Positions 33,801-44,955 of a stretch of DNA of 64,000 bases are shown here, one piece after another (within the stretch, counting starts at the first letter, position 1; every line of letters begins with the position of its first letter). Below the pieces are notes generated by a model. The model did not search any database, had not been told where the DNA came from, and was given only the letters and a program-made list of their open reading frames with translations. This stretch comes from Myotis daubentonii (taxonomy: Eukaryota > Chordata > Mammalia > Chiroptera > Vespertilionidae): NCBI RefSeq assembly GCF_963259705.1, contig NC_081846.1, forward strand, positions 88,610,641 to 88,674,640, read 5' to 3'. A program made the translations under genes and the position numbers.

Positions 33801-35750
33801 CTGGGCCCTCAGACAGTTCTCTCACCTGGGCCCTCAGACAGTTCTCTCACCTGGGCCCTCAGACAGTTCTCTCACCTGGGCCCTCAGACAGTTCTCCCAC
33901 CTGGGCCCTCAGACAGTTCTCTCACCTGGGCCCTCAGACAGTTCTCCTCACCTGGGCCCTCAGACAGTTCTCCTCACCTGGGCCCTAGACAGTTCTCTCA
34001 CCTGGGCCCTCAGACAGTTCTCTCACCTGGGCCCTCAGACAGTTCTCTCACCTGGGCCCTCAGACAGTTCTCTCACCTGGGACCTGAGACAGTTGTCCTC
34101 CCCTGGGCCCTCAGACAGTTCTCTCACCTGGGCCCTCAGACAGTTCTCTCACCTGGGCCCTCAGACAGTTCTCCTCCCCTGGGCCCTCAGACAGTTCTCT
34201 CACCTGGGCCCTCAGACAGTTCTCTCACCTGGGCCCTCAGACAGTTCTCCTCCGCTGGGCCCTCAGACAGTTCTCCTCACCTGGGCCCTCAGACAGTTCT
34301 CCTCACCTGGGCCCTCAGACAGTTCTCCTCACCTGGGCCCTCAAAAAGTTCTCTCACCTGGGCCCTCAGACAGTTCTCTCACCTGGGCCCTCAGACAGTT
34401 CTCTCACCTGGGCCCTCAGACAGTTCTCTCACCTGGGACCTGAGACAGTTGTCCTCCCCTGGGCCCTCAGACAGTTCTCTCACCTGGGCCCTCAGACAGT
34501 TCTCCTCACCTGGGCCCTCAGACAGTTCTCTCACCTGGGCCCTCAGACAGTTCTCCTCCCCTGGGCCCTCAGACAGTTCTCTCACCTGGGCCCTCAGACA
34601 GTTCTCCTCACCTGGGCCCTCAGACAGTTCTCCTCCCCTGGGCCCTCAGACAGTTCTCCTCCCCTGGGCCCTCAGACAGTTCTCCTCACCTGGGCCCTCA
34701 GACAGTTCTCCTCCCCTGGGCCCTCAGACAGTTCTCCCACCTGGGCCCTCAGACAGTTCTCTCACCTGGGCCCTCAGACAGTTCTCTCACCTGGGCCCTC
34801 AGACAGTTCTCCTCCCCTGGGCCCTCAGACAGTTCTCTCACCTGGGCCCTCAGACAGTTCTCTCACCTGGGCCCTCAGACAGTTCTCCTCCCCTGGGCCC
34901 TCAGACAGTTCTCCTGCCCTGGGCCCTCAGACAGTTCTCTCACCTGGGCCCTCAGACAGTTCTCCTCCCCTGGGCCCTCAGACAGTTCTCTCACCTGGGC
35001 CCTCAGACAGTTCTCCTCCCCTGGGCCCTCAGACAGTTCTCTCACCTGGTCCCTGAGACAATTCTCCTCACCTGGGACCTGAGACAGTTCTCCTCACCTG
35101 GGACCTGAGACAGTTCTCCTCACCTGGGCCCTCAGACAGTTCTCCTCACCTGGGCCCTCAGACAGTTCTCCTCCCCTGGGCCCTCAGACAGTTCTCCCAC
35201 CTGGGCCCTCAGACAGTTCTCTCACCTGGGCCCTCAGACAGTTCTCTCACCTGGGCCCTCAGACAGTTCTCCTCCCCTGGGCCCTCAGACAGTTCTCCTC
35301 CCCTGGGCCCTCAGACAGTTCTCCCACCTGGGCCCTCAGACAGTTCTCTCACCTGGGCCCTCAGACAGTTCTCCTCACCTGGGCCCTCAGACAGTTCTCC
35401 TCACCTGGGCCCTCAGACAGTTCTCTCACCTGGGCCCTCAGACAGTTCTCTCACCTGGGCCCTCAGACAGTTCTCTCACCTGGGCCCTCAGACAGTTCTC
35501 CCACCTGGGCCCTCAGACAGTTCTCTCACCTGGGCCCTCAGACAGTTCTCCTCACCTGGGCCCTCAGACAGTTCTCCTCACCTGGGCCCTCAGACAGTTC
35601 TCCTCACCTGGGCCCTCAGACAGTTCTCTCACCTGGGCCCTCAGACAGTTCTCCTCACCTGGGCCCTCAGACAGTTCTCTCACCTGGGCCCTCAGACAGT
35701 TCTCTCACCTGGGCCCTCAGACAGTTCTCTCACCTGGGACCTGAGACAGT
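30805..35750. repeat. Three higher-order blocks of about 1.3-1.9 kb
   Basis: Blocks start with the rare GTTGTCC unit at 30805, 32665 and 34448. Pairs at 2,090 bp: CTCCACTGGG (31271/33361), TGGTCCC (31352/33442), CCCTAGACAG (31893/33983) and an internal GTTGTCC (32002/34092). Pairs at 1,783 bp: CCGCTGG (32469/34252), CTCAAAAAG (32557/34340). The offsets differ by about 230-307 bp, or 9-12 units, as expected from unit gains or losses after duplication. The third block is partial. Confidence 0.85.
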
Positions 35751-37404
35751 TCTCTCACCTGGGCCCTCAGACAGTTCTCCTCCCCTGGGCCCTCAGACAG
35801 TTCTCTCACCTGTGCCCTCAGACAGTTCTCTCACCTGGGCCCTCAGACAGTTCTCTCACCTGGGCCCTCAGACAGTTCTCCTCCCCTGGGCCCTCAGACA
35901 GTTCTCTCACCTGGGCCCTCAGACAGTTCTCCTCCCCTGGGCCCTCAGACAGTTCTCTCACCTGGGCCCTCAGACAGTTCTCCTCCCCTGGGCCCTCAGA
36001 CAGTTCTCTCACCTGGGCCCTCAGACAGTTCTCCTCACCTGGGACCTCAGACAGTTCTCTCACCTGGGCCCTCAGACAGTTCTCTCACCTGGGCCCTCAG
36101 ACAGTTCTCCTCACCTGGGCCCTCAGACAGTTCTCCTGCCCTGGGCCCTCAGACAGTTCTCTCACCTGGGCCCTCAGACAGTTCTCCTCACCTGGGACCT
36201 CAGACAGTTCTCTCACCTGGGCCCTCAGACAGTTCTCTCACCTGGGCCCTCAGACAGTTCTCTCACCTGGGCCCTCAGACAGTTCTCTCACCTGGGCCCT
36301 CAGACAGTTCTCTCACCTGGGCCCTCAGACAGTTCTCCTCCCCTGGGCCCTCAGACAGTTCTCTCACCTGGGCCCTCAGACAGTTCTCCTCACCTGGGCC
36401 CTGAGACAGTTCTCCTCACCTGGGCCCTGAGACAGTTCTCTCACCTGGGCCCTCAGACAGTTCTCCTCACCTGGGCCCTCAGACAGTTCTCCTCACCTGG
36501 GCCCTGAGACAGTTCTCTCACCTGGGCCCTCAGACAGTTCTCTCACCTGGGCCCTCAGACAGTTCTCCTCCCCTGGGCCCTCAGACAGTTCTCTCACCTG
36601 GGCCCTCAGACAGTTCTCTCACCTGGGCCCTCAGACAGTTCTCTCACCTGGGACCTGAGACAGTTCTCTCACCTGGGCCCTCAGACAGTTCTCCTCCCCT
36701 GGGCCCTCAGACAGTTCTCTCACCTGTGCCCTCAGACAGTTCTCTCACCTGGGCCCTCAGACAGTTCTCTCACCTGGGCCCTCAGACAGTTCTCCTCCCC
36801 TGGGCCCTCAGACAGTTCTCTCACCTGGGCCCTCAGACAGTTCTCCTCCCCTGGGCCCTCAGACAGTTCTCTCACCTGGGCCCTCAGACAGTTCTCCTCC
36901 CCTGGGCCCTCAGACAGTTCTCTCACCTGGGCCCTCAGACAGTTCTCCTCCCCTGGGCCCTCAGACAGTTCTCTCACCTGGGCCCTCAGACAGTTCTCTC
37001 ACCTGGGCCCTCAGACAGTTCTCCTCACCTGGGCCCTCAGACAGTTCTCCTGCCCTGGGCCCTCAGACAGTTCTCTCACCTGGGCCCTCAGACAGTTCTC
37101 CTCACCTGGGACCTCAGACAGTTCTCTCACCTGGGCCCTCAGACAGTTCTCTCACCTGGGCCCTCAGACAGTTCTCTCACCTGGGCCCTCAGACAGTTCT
37201 CTCACCTGGGCCCTCAGACAGTTCTCTCACCTGGGCCCTCAGACAGTTCTCCTCCCCTGGGCCCTCAGACAGTTCTCTCACCTGGGCCCTCAGACAGTTC
37301 TCCTCACCTGGGCCCTGAGACAGTTCTCCTCACCTGGGCCCTGAGACAGTTCTCTCACCTGGGCCCTCAGACAGTTCTCCTCACCTGGGCCCTCAGACAG
37401 TTCT
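35700..37404. repeat. 914-bp higher-order duplication in the minisatellite
   Basis: TGTGCCC occurs at 35811 and 36725, GGACCTGAGACAG at 35737 and 36651, and the paired CCCTGAG units at 36401 and 37315, all 914 bp apart. Copies diverge after about 36490/37404. This block is distinct from the 1,228 and 2,090-bp duplications. Confidence 0.87.
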
Positions 37405-38768
37405 CCTCCCCTGGGCCCTCAGACAGTTCTCTCACCTGGGCCCTCAGACAGTTCTCTCACCTGGGCCCTCAGACAGTTCTCTCACCTGGGCCCTCAGACA
37501 GTTCTCCTCACCTGGGCCCTCAGACAGTTCTCCTCCCCTGGGCCCTCAGACAGTTCTCTCACCTGGGCCCTCAGACAGTTCTCCTCACCTGGGCCCTCAG
37601 ACAGTTCTCTCACCTGGGCCCTGAGACAGTTCTCTCACCTGGGCCCTCAGACAGTTCTCTCACCTGGGCCCTCAGACAGTTCTCCTCCCCTGGGCCCTCA
37701 GACAGTTCTCTCACCTGGGCCCTGAGACAGTTCTCTCACCTGGGCCCTCAGACAGTTCTCCTCACCTGGGCCCTCAGACAGTTCTCCTGCCCTGGGCCCT
37801 CAGACAGTTCTCTCACCTGGGCCCTCAGACAGTTCTCCTCACCTGGGACCTCAGACAGTTCTCTCACCTGGGCCCTCAGACAGTTCTCTCACCTGGGCCC
37901 TCAGACAGTTCTCTCACCTGGGCCCTGAGACAGTTCTCTCACCTGGGCCCTCAGACAGTTCTCTCACCTGGGCCCTCAGACAGTTCTCTCACCTGGGCCC
38001 TCAGACAGTTCTCCTCCCCTGGGCCCTCAGACAGTTCTCTCACCTGGGCCCTCAGACAGTTCTCCTCACCTGGGCCCTGACACAGTTCTCCTCACCTGGG
38101 CCCTCAGACAGTTCTCTCACCTGGGCCCTGAGACAGTTCTCTCACCTGGGCCCTCAGACAGTTCTCTCACCTGGGCCCTCAGGCAGTTCTCCTCACCTGG
38201 GCCCTCAGACAGTTCTCTCACCTGGGCCCTCAGACAGTTCTCCTCACCTGGGCCCTCAGACAGTTCTCCTCCCCTGGGCCCTCAGACAGTTCTCTCACCT
38301 GGGCCCTCAGACAGTTCTCCTCACCTGGGCCCTCAGACAGTTCTCCTCACCTGGGCCCTCAGACAGTTCTCTTCACCTGGGCCCTCAGACAGTTCTCTCA
38401 CCTGGGCCCTGAGACAGTTCTCTCACCTGGGCCCTCAGACAGTTCTCTCACCTGGGCCCTCAGACAGTTCTCCTCCCCTGGGCCCTCAGACAGTTCTCTC
38501 ACCTGGGCCCTCAGACAGTTCTCCTCACCTGGGCCCTCAGACAGTTCTCCTCACCTGGGCCCTCAGACAGTTCTCTCACCTGGGCCCTCAGACAGTTCTC
38601 TCACCTGGGCCCTCAGACAGTTCTCCTCCCCTGGGCCCTCAGACAGTTCTCTCACCTGGGCCCTCAGACAGTTCTCTCACCTGGGCCCTCAGACAGTTCT
38701 CCTCCCCTGGGCCCTCAGACAGTTCTCTCACCTGGGCCCTCAGACAATTCTCCTCCCCTGGGTCCCTG

Positions 38769-39643
38769 ACTTGCTGCTGACGTGGGAACGGGGCCGGGGC
38801 TGATAGATGTTCTTATAGGCCCACACGTTGTGAGGTGAGATCAGCTGTAGGGAGGTTGAAGTTTAAATGGCCTCTCTGGCTATTAGATTAAAAAGCAAAA
38901 CAAAGTATCAGGGGAAAATATCAAATACACTTCGGCCTGGAAAGGGGAATTTCTAAAATGTGAGGCCAGGCACTCCTGCCAAGGTGCCCAGCAGGAAGGA
39001 GGCCTGGTGGGACTTTCTGACCCAGCCCACATCCTCTTGGGGAATGATGTACAGGTCTGGGCACAGGATGGGGTGAGGTGAGGGGCTGGCACAGGTCATG
39101 TGACCTGAGTCACGTGAGCCCGGGTGCGGCCTGGAGCCTTGATGCATTTTCCTTTTACTTCTCTGGCCTCAGTCCATTCCAGGAAAGAATCGCTCTCCCA
39201 GCACCAAGGTTTGGTGCAGAAAGTACATATCTCATCGGCAACTTTGAAGGGTGCAATCAGGTGTTAACTGCTCTTCCCTCCTCTAAATGCAGGTGAGCTG
39301 CCAGATCTGCAGTCAGTTGAATGGGGCTTCCCATGAGCATGTTTCTCTACACCCGGCAGGCAGGGTGTCCCTCAGCTCCCCAGCTTCAGACCCAGATGTG
39401 GTCTTACACTCCATAAAACATTTTTCCCCCCAGGGCTCTTGAATATTCTGACCTAGTGTCCACCTAGGTGGTCTCTAAACCCCTTATTCCTGAGGCAGAT
39501 GACAGAGGCAGCATTAACTGGGCAGGGGAACTTACCCGCTCAGTTTTCTCCAAGTTCTGCTCACTGAGCAGCTTAGCCAGATGAGTCTCAGTGACCCGTG
39601 ACAATGGCAGTGTCCCAGGAGCTCACTGCCCTGTCCGCCCTGA
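38769..39643. other. Right flank of the minisatellite, nothing recognised
   Basis: Unique-looking sequence with short frames only. Confidence 0.4.
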
Positions 39644-39657
39644 CCACACTCCATGCT

Positions 39658-39864
39658 TTTTAAAATATATATATATTTTTTATTGATTTTTTACAGAGAG
39701 GAAGGGAGAGGGATAGAGAGTTAGAAACATCGATCAGCTGCCTCCTGCACAATCCCTACTGGGTACGCGCTTGCAACCAAGGTACAGGCCCTTGTCCAGA
39801 ATCGAACCCGGAACCCTTGAGTCTGCAGGCCAACTCTCTATCCACTGAGCCAAACCAGACAGGG
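39658..39864 (-). mobile_element. Ves-type SINE, minus strand, clear target duplication
   Basis: Tail at left (TTTTATTGATTTTTTACAG). The head at right reads GCCCTGTCTGGTTTGGCTCA on the minus strand. Perfect 14-bp target duplication CCACACTCCATGCT at 39644-39657 and 39865-39878. Confidence 0.93.
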
Positions 39865-39878
39865 CCACACTCCATGCT

Positions 39879-40287
39879 CTTAAGTTTTTCCTGAAACGGG
39901 GCCTGTTCCTGGAATGAGCAGGAAAAGCCTGTCCTCATGACCATTCAGGTCCGCGCTGAGAATGACCTCTGAGCATCTGCTACCTGAGGTGTTCCCTGAA
40001 AGGGGACCTGGCCTTTAGTGGGTCTGCCTGGGGCCAGCCAGCAGTGTGTGGCTTCTTGACTTCGGGCAGGAAAAATTTCACAGCACGGGTCAGGAGAATT
40101 TTAGAGGATGTTTATGAAAGCTGGGGACAGTGAGACAGAGGGCTGGGGAAATGCGCCTCTGCTGGGCTTCCTTGGCTCACTAAGAAGTCAGAGAAAAGGT
40201 GGCTCTGGGACAGCGTCAGGGGCTTGTCTGTGAGGAGCTGCTGCTGCCCATCGCTGCCTTGGTTGCAAGCCTTGTGGGTCCCATAGA
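39879..40287. other. Non-coding stretch, possible LTR relic
   Basis: Together with 40514-40970 this continues around the SPIN-like element. The 40710-40830 part resembles 2760-2930. No termini or genes seen. Confidence 0.35.
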
Positions 40288-40295
40288 CTTTAGGA

Positions 40296-40505
40296 CAGTG
40301 GTTCTCAACCTTCTGGCCCTTTAAATATAGTTCCTCATATTGTGACCCAACCATAAAATTATTTTCGTTGCTACTTCATAACTGTAATGTTGCTACTGTT
40401 ATGAATCATAATGTAAATATCTGATATGCAGGATGGTCTTAGGCGACCCCTGTGAAAGGGTCGTTCGACCGCCAAAGGTCGCGACCCCCAGGTTAAGAAC
40501 TGCTG
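40296..40505. mobile_element. SPIN-like non-autonomous hAT
   Basis: Ends CAGTGGTTCTCAACCTTCTG and GGTTAAGAACTGCTG. The interior has CCATAAAATTATTTTCGTTG, TACTTCATAACTGTAATGTT, ATATCTGATATGCAGGATG and GGTCTTAGGCGACCCCTGTG, matching my memory of SPIN-type MITEs. Flanks CTTTAGGA (40288-40295) and GTTTAGGA (40506-40513) form an 8-bp duplication with one mismatch. No transposase. SPIN elements are known for horizontal transfer among tetrapods. Confidence 0.87.
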
Positions 40506-40513
40506 GTTTAGGA

Positions 40514-40970
40514 GATGCATGCCTGTGGGGAAAGAAGTGGGGAGAGGCATGGGTGTGTTCTTGGGAAGGAAAGGAAGGAAAGCACGTGCCGGGCCCCTTG
40601 TCCTGAGGCTTTTATCTCTCTCTTGCAGGTTGGAATCGTAGGGGGACCTCAGGGGAGGGTTTCAGCGGAATATTATCCATCAGCTTTCTGGGAGTGGTCC
40701 TTCAGCCACTGATTGGTCAGTGTCAGGGCAGGAGGTCAGTAGTCTTTGATGCTGGTCCTGGTGTCACCCACCTGGTTTTGCTGCTTTTCTGGGTCTGGAG
40801 CTGAAATACAACTAAGGCCTATGTTATTTCTCAGGAGGTGGCCTTCTGTATCTGATGTAAATTGCTGTACCAGTGTGTTCAGCTGTCTGTGTCAGTTTCC
40901 CTATTCCATCTGTCCTGGATTCCTGGCTTTTCTCCAAGGTAGCTGCCTCTATTCTGAACAATCACCAAGC
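40514..40970. other. Non-coding stretch, possible LTR relic
   Basis: A purine-rich GGAAGGAAAGGAAGG run near 40566. GATTGGTCAGTG (about 40711) and GTCTGGAGCTGAAAT (about 40794) parallel the 2.8-2.9 kb region. Confidence 0.35.
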
Positions 40971-40978
40971 CCAGCCAT

Positions 40979-41193
40979 GGTAGTTCAGTGGTTGAGCTTC
41001 AACCTATGAACCAGGAGGTCACCGTTCGATTCCCTGTCAGGGCACATGCCTGGGTTGCAGGCTCGATCCCAAGTGGGGCACGTGCAGGAGGCAGCTGATC
41101 AATGATTCTCTCTCATCATTGATGTTTCTAGCTCTTTCTCCCTCTACCTTCCTCTCTTAAAGCAATTAAAAAAATAAAAAAAAACATTTGAAA
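40979..41193 (+). mobile_element. Ves-type SINE, plus strand
   Basis: Head GCCCAGCCATGGTAGTTCAG, box-B-like GTTCGATTCCCTGTCAGG, body GTGCAGGAGGCAGCTGATC, tail TTAAAAAAATAAAAAAAA. Flanks AATCACCAA and AATCATCAA form a short target duplication. Confidence 0.92.
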
Positions 41194-41270
41194 AATCATC
41201 AAGAGGAGAATTTGAGAAGGAGGGGACTAGCAGTTACCCAGTTCTTCCTGCATTCCAGCTTGCTGCCATC

Positions 41271-41274
41271 TGTC

Positions 41275-41328
<54 letters not shown>

Positions 41329-41345
41329 ATCTATCATCTACCTAG
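41271..41345. repeat. (TATC)n microsatellite
   Basis: About a dozen CTAT units with imperfect edges. The related CTAC/CTAT-rich sequence continues to about 41420. Confidence 0.93.
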
Positions 41346-41870
41346 CAATAACCTATTATTATATATCTACCTACTTACCTACCTGTCACTTATCTATACC
41401 TATGTATCATCTATCTAATCTAAGTAGTGTTCCATTATGGGACACTGCTGAAGGGTGCAGGCAGAAAATAGCTTTGTTTTGTTTTTTTATGTGCTATATC
41501 TTTCTCATCCTTTGAATGACATATGTAACTGTTCTTATAATCTATTAAGTTAATCTTATTAAAGGAATACATTGTGAGATGGTTTCATAAGTAATTAAAA
41601 TATACAGTCCAATATAATAATCAGCATCCTGAAATTTATTTAAATTTGAACCTTCTTCCTTTCTCAGGTCAGGTCTTTTTTCTCTTGTGGTTTAGTTGAA
41701 AGAATTTGGGGGTAGGAGGGAGGAGAAAGATAGAGATGGGGTGAGTTAGACCATGACTTTCTGTTGGTGCTCTCGGTTTCAGTGGGTGCTTAGCTGACCA
41801 TTTCTGTTGTGTGGTGCTTCAGGAGCTTTTCAGATGTCCCCCAACTGCTGATGTCTTTTGCCTGCAGTTA
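41346..41870. other. Non-coding stretch, nothing recognised
   Basis: AT-rich, no open frame or repeat boundary. Confidence 0.4.
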
Positions 41871-41878
41871 CCTTAGAG

Positions 41879-42099
41879 CAGTGGTTCTCAACCTTGGCTG
41901 CACATTAGAATCACCTGGGAATCTTAAAAATCCTGATTTCTGGGCCTCATCCTCCGGAAATTCTGTTTCTTTGTTATGGGGGTGGGGCCACAACATTAGT
42001 AACAAAGAAACAGAATTTCCGGAGGATGAGGCCCAGAAATCAGGATTTTTAAAAGATTCCCAGGTGATTCTAATGTGCAGCCAAGGTTGAGAACCACTG
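41879..42099. mobile_element. MER5A-like hAT forming an almost perfect palindrome
   Basis: Ends CAGTGGTTCTCAACCTTGG and CCAAGGTTGAGAACCACTG. Left arm 41879-41976 and right arm 42000-42099 are reverse complements along their whole length except a 2-bp difference in an A/T run; a 23-bp centre separates them. Flanks CCTTAGAG and CCTTAGAT (one mismatch) give the 8-bp duplication. The outer part matches ancient mammalian MER5A. The open frame at 41809-42090 just crosses the palindrome. Confidence 0.88.
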
Positions 42100-42107
42100 C
42101 CTTAGAT

Positions 42108-42769
42108 CAAGCAATGCCTCCTCCATCTGCCCACCCATCACTTTCTCTCAGCCCTTGGAGCCTTGGGGTCATCTCACCTTTTCCATTGCTCACTCAAGGC
42201 CACATATCAGCCCTTTCTTCCTCTAATTCTCCTAAACACCCAAACGGCATGACTATTTTGAGTCCCATTTTCTAGATGAGGAAACTGAAGTTGCAGTAGG
42301 TCAAATGCCTTGTCCAAGTTCACACCGAATGAGTGGCAGTGTGACTCCCAAACGCCAATCAGTAGGAACCTGTGGTTTTACTTTGTGCTTAACTATGTGC
42401 TTCCTTTCCTCCTATTCAGAGCCATCCTACATCCTAACCACCTGTGCAGCAATCAGGTGAGAAAGCTGAACGTTGGTAAATAGTTGAAAGATTTCAGAGA
42501 ACATTCTCAGATAGGCGCCATGATTCTAGAACAGGTAAAACACCCACAAAGACAGCAGAAATAAAACTGCTATAGCAATTGATCATATCATTCCAAGCAG
42601 CGTGGCTGTGAATGATGACACACCCTGACAAAGTGTCCAGGCCTTTTTTCTCCCATCTTCAGTATGTTGATGATTAGATGCCAGGCAGGCTACATGCCTG
42701 TCACTAATATGGCAATCACTCATGTGATATACTTTCTCTAGAGGTCTGGGAGTTTCCTCCTCCCTCCCT
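42108..42769. other. Non-coding; MIR-like patch at 42255-42345
   Basis: TTTTCTAGATGAGGAAACTG and CAAATGCCTTGTCCAAGTTC follow MIR order. The remainder is unassigned. Confidence 0.45.
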
Positions 42770-43480
42770 TCCTTCTTTAACTTCTTTAAAAGTTATTTTT
42801 CTTGTTGAGGGTATTATAGATATCCTTCATTCACTCCCCCTCTACCCCTCCACCTGGCCCCTGCCCCACCCCAGACCTGCGCTGCACTATTGACTGTGTC
42901 CAAGGGCTATGCATATATGCATGTAAGTTCTCTGATTAGTCTCTTTCCACCCCTTCTGCCCTTCCCTCTGAAATCTGTCAGTCCCATGTTTCCATGTTTC
43001 TAGACCTATTTGTTCATCTGTTTCTTTAATATTTTAAGAAAAGTTTAAATGAAATATTATTTACATACCCTACAACTCATATCTTCAAAGTATACAATTC
43101 ACAGTTATGAAGCCATCACCACAATCAATTTTAGAACATTTTCACCTCTTCAAAATGAAACCCAGTAACCATTAGCATTTATTTTCCATTGCTCTTTACC
43201 CCTGCCTCTGACAACTAGTTAATTTTCCTTTTCTATAGATTTGTCTGTTTGCACATTACATATAAATAGAATCATATACTATGTGGCCTTTTGTGTTGGC
43301 ATCTTTTACTCAGCACAATAATTTCTAGTTTTATTCATGTTGTAGCATGTATAAGTACTTTATTTCTGTTCACTGCCCAGTAGTGTTCCAGTGAATGGAT
43401 ATTTCACTTTATTTACTCATTAAATTGATGGACATATGGATGGTATACAATTTTTGTCAATCACAGATAAAGATGCTGTG
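42770..43480 (-). mobile_element. LINE-1 3' UTR, antisense
   Basis: Plus strand in antisense order: AGTATACAATTCACAGTTAT, TTCACCTCTTCAAAATGAAA, ATAAATAGAATCATATACTA, CTCAGCACAATAATTTCTAG, AGTGTTCCAGTGAATGGATA. Diverged, no coding potential. Confidence 0.65.
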
Positions 43481-44739
43481 AACATTTTTGTGGCAGTCCT
43501 AGGGATCAGATGTCCTCCAACACCCCCAGTTAACACTGTTTCTTGTTTGTTTAGTAACTTCTCTGAGCAAATTCTGTAAAATCTGTGCTGTTTGTTGTGT
43601 GTGCTCACTGAAGTCTCTACTTACTTAGCTTTGTGGTTGGCTAACGATTGTATAGATTTTCTTAAATTCATGGACCCAGTGATTTTCCAAGTATTTCCCA
43701 AGATCTCTGTGTGCTTGTTGAGGCATGGGTTTAACACTCAGCCCAGTCTTTGAGAATTCTGAGTTAGGCTTCATTTCATGCTTGCAGAGTCTCAAGGTCA
43801 ACACAAGGTCAGAGCTTAAATCCTTCTAAGTCTTCTTTTCTTAGTATGTGTCCTGCCTTGGGCGTGCTCAAAACCCTACCGGATGGTGCCACTCTAGTGT
43901 GTGCGAGGCTTCATGGTGTGGTATGATTTGAATATCAAGATATTTGAATATTGAGACTGGTGTTTATTTTTACCAGCTGTCTCATCTGAAGTAAGTTAAT
44001 GTCTCAGTGTCAGGGAACTTCTGTATTCCCAGAACTATGTCAGAGCTTTTCAAAGTCCCTATGGACATTTCATTTCCCAGATTTTCCTCTTACGTTTTGT
44101 ATTTTATTAGCTTATTGTTTGACGAAACTTATCTACTGCATTAGCCAGGTGCAATGTTAAATTTCCTCTGATTGCTTTTGACAAATGTCCTTGGAGAAGG
44201 CTTTGCAGCACCGGGTGAGCACTGAGTCCATCAGATGAAGACAGCCTGGCAAGAGGAACCTTCTAGTGACCTACCAGGCAGGTGAAATGACAGTTCCCTG
44301 GAAAGGCGGCTTCGAAAGAGCTTCAGCACCATTCTGCCTCCAAGGGTGCTTGCCAAGCTGCTGGTTTCACCGTGATTTCAGGGGAATTTTTCAAAGCTAC
44401 CGTGAGCTGGAGAGGTATGGGTGCAAGTAGGACATGTGAAAACCACCAGGCGCACTGTGCTTCCTGACATCCAGCAGTTTTCTCAAATAAATTGCATTGC
44501 TGCAACCCTTTGGCTAATTTCCAGAGTTCTGAAAAAGTCACTCCTCACAATTTTTGCTAGTTTTCTTAAAGCTTTTATGGAAGAGATGATTTTCAGAGGT
44601 CTTTACTCCACCATTTTTGATGATGTTTAAGGATTGCATTTTGAGAAATAAACAGTTAGGAAGAACTAGTGATTCCAGACTGTGGAGAAAAATGGGAGTT
44701 GAAGGAAAATCCCTTATGATTCTCCCTGAGGAAAGCTCT
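43481..44739. other. Non-coding stretch, nothing recognised
   Basis: Short frames only. No repeat termini. Confidence 0.4.
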
Positions 44740-44744
44740 GTTAT

Positions 44745-44955
44745 CTAAATCTCTGCTGCCCCATTGAGTAGCCACTAGCCACATGTATCTATTTAAATTT
44801 CAATTACTTAAAATTTAATACACATTTTCTCATTCAAAGTAGCAAAGTACCCAGGCTTCAATGACACATGAGGCTAGTGGCTACCATTTTAAACACTACA
44901 GATACAGGGTGACTCCATCCTCAACCAAATTCCATTGAAAAGTGCTGGTCTAGTG
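44745..44955. mobile_element. Ancient hAT-like DNA transposon relic
   Basis: GTAGCCACTAGCCACATGT near the left and GAGGCTAGTGGCTACC near the right are inverted-repeat-like, as in old mammalian hAT MITEs. The ends (CCATTGAAAAGTGCTGG) are decayed and I see no target duplication. Confidence 0.45.

Larger units (their letters stand above)
27248..38768. repeat. 11.5-kb minisatellite of 25/26-bp units
   Basis: About 450 head-to-tail units of one motif: CCTGGGCCCTCAGACAG followed by TTCTCTCA (25 bp) or TTCTCCTCA / TTCTCCTCC (26 bp). Common variants change the end (TCCTGCC, TCCCA), CCCTCAG to CCCTGAG, or GGGCCC to GGACCT. Private variants are GTTGTCC, TGGTCCC, CTCAAAAAG, TGTGCCC and CCGCTGG. Nearly every unit has GGGCCC, and CpG is almost absent. 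One 25-mer plus one 26-mer equals 51 bp, so 17-codon frames stay open for up to 491 codons. These are repeat artefacts, with no promoter or flanking exon. Divergence rises at both edges. Confidence 0.98.

Noticed and set aside
27243..37928. Long plus-strand open frames (up to 491 codons) rich in PGPSDSS, TWALRQFS and LGPQTVL
   Set aside because: They are translations of the 25/26-bp minisatellite. All three plus frames are equally open, starts fall at variant units and the two unit lengths make frames cycle. No promoter, splice context or selection for codons is visible.
27248..38768. CRISPR array
   Set aside because: The units are contiguous with no unique spacers, and the genome is mammalian. 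It is a tandem minisatellite.
40560..40580. Regulatory purine tract (GGAAGGAAAGGAAGG)
   Set aside because: Short low-complexity sequence in a likely LTR relic; no supporting signal.
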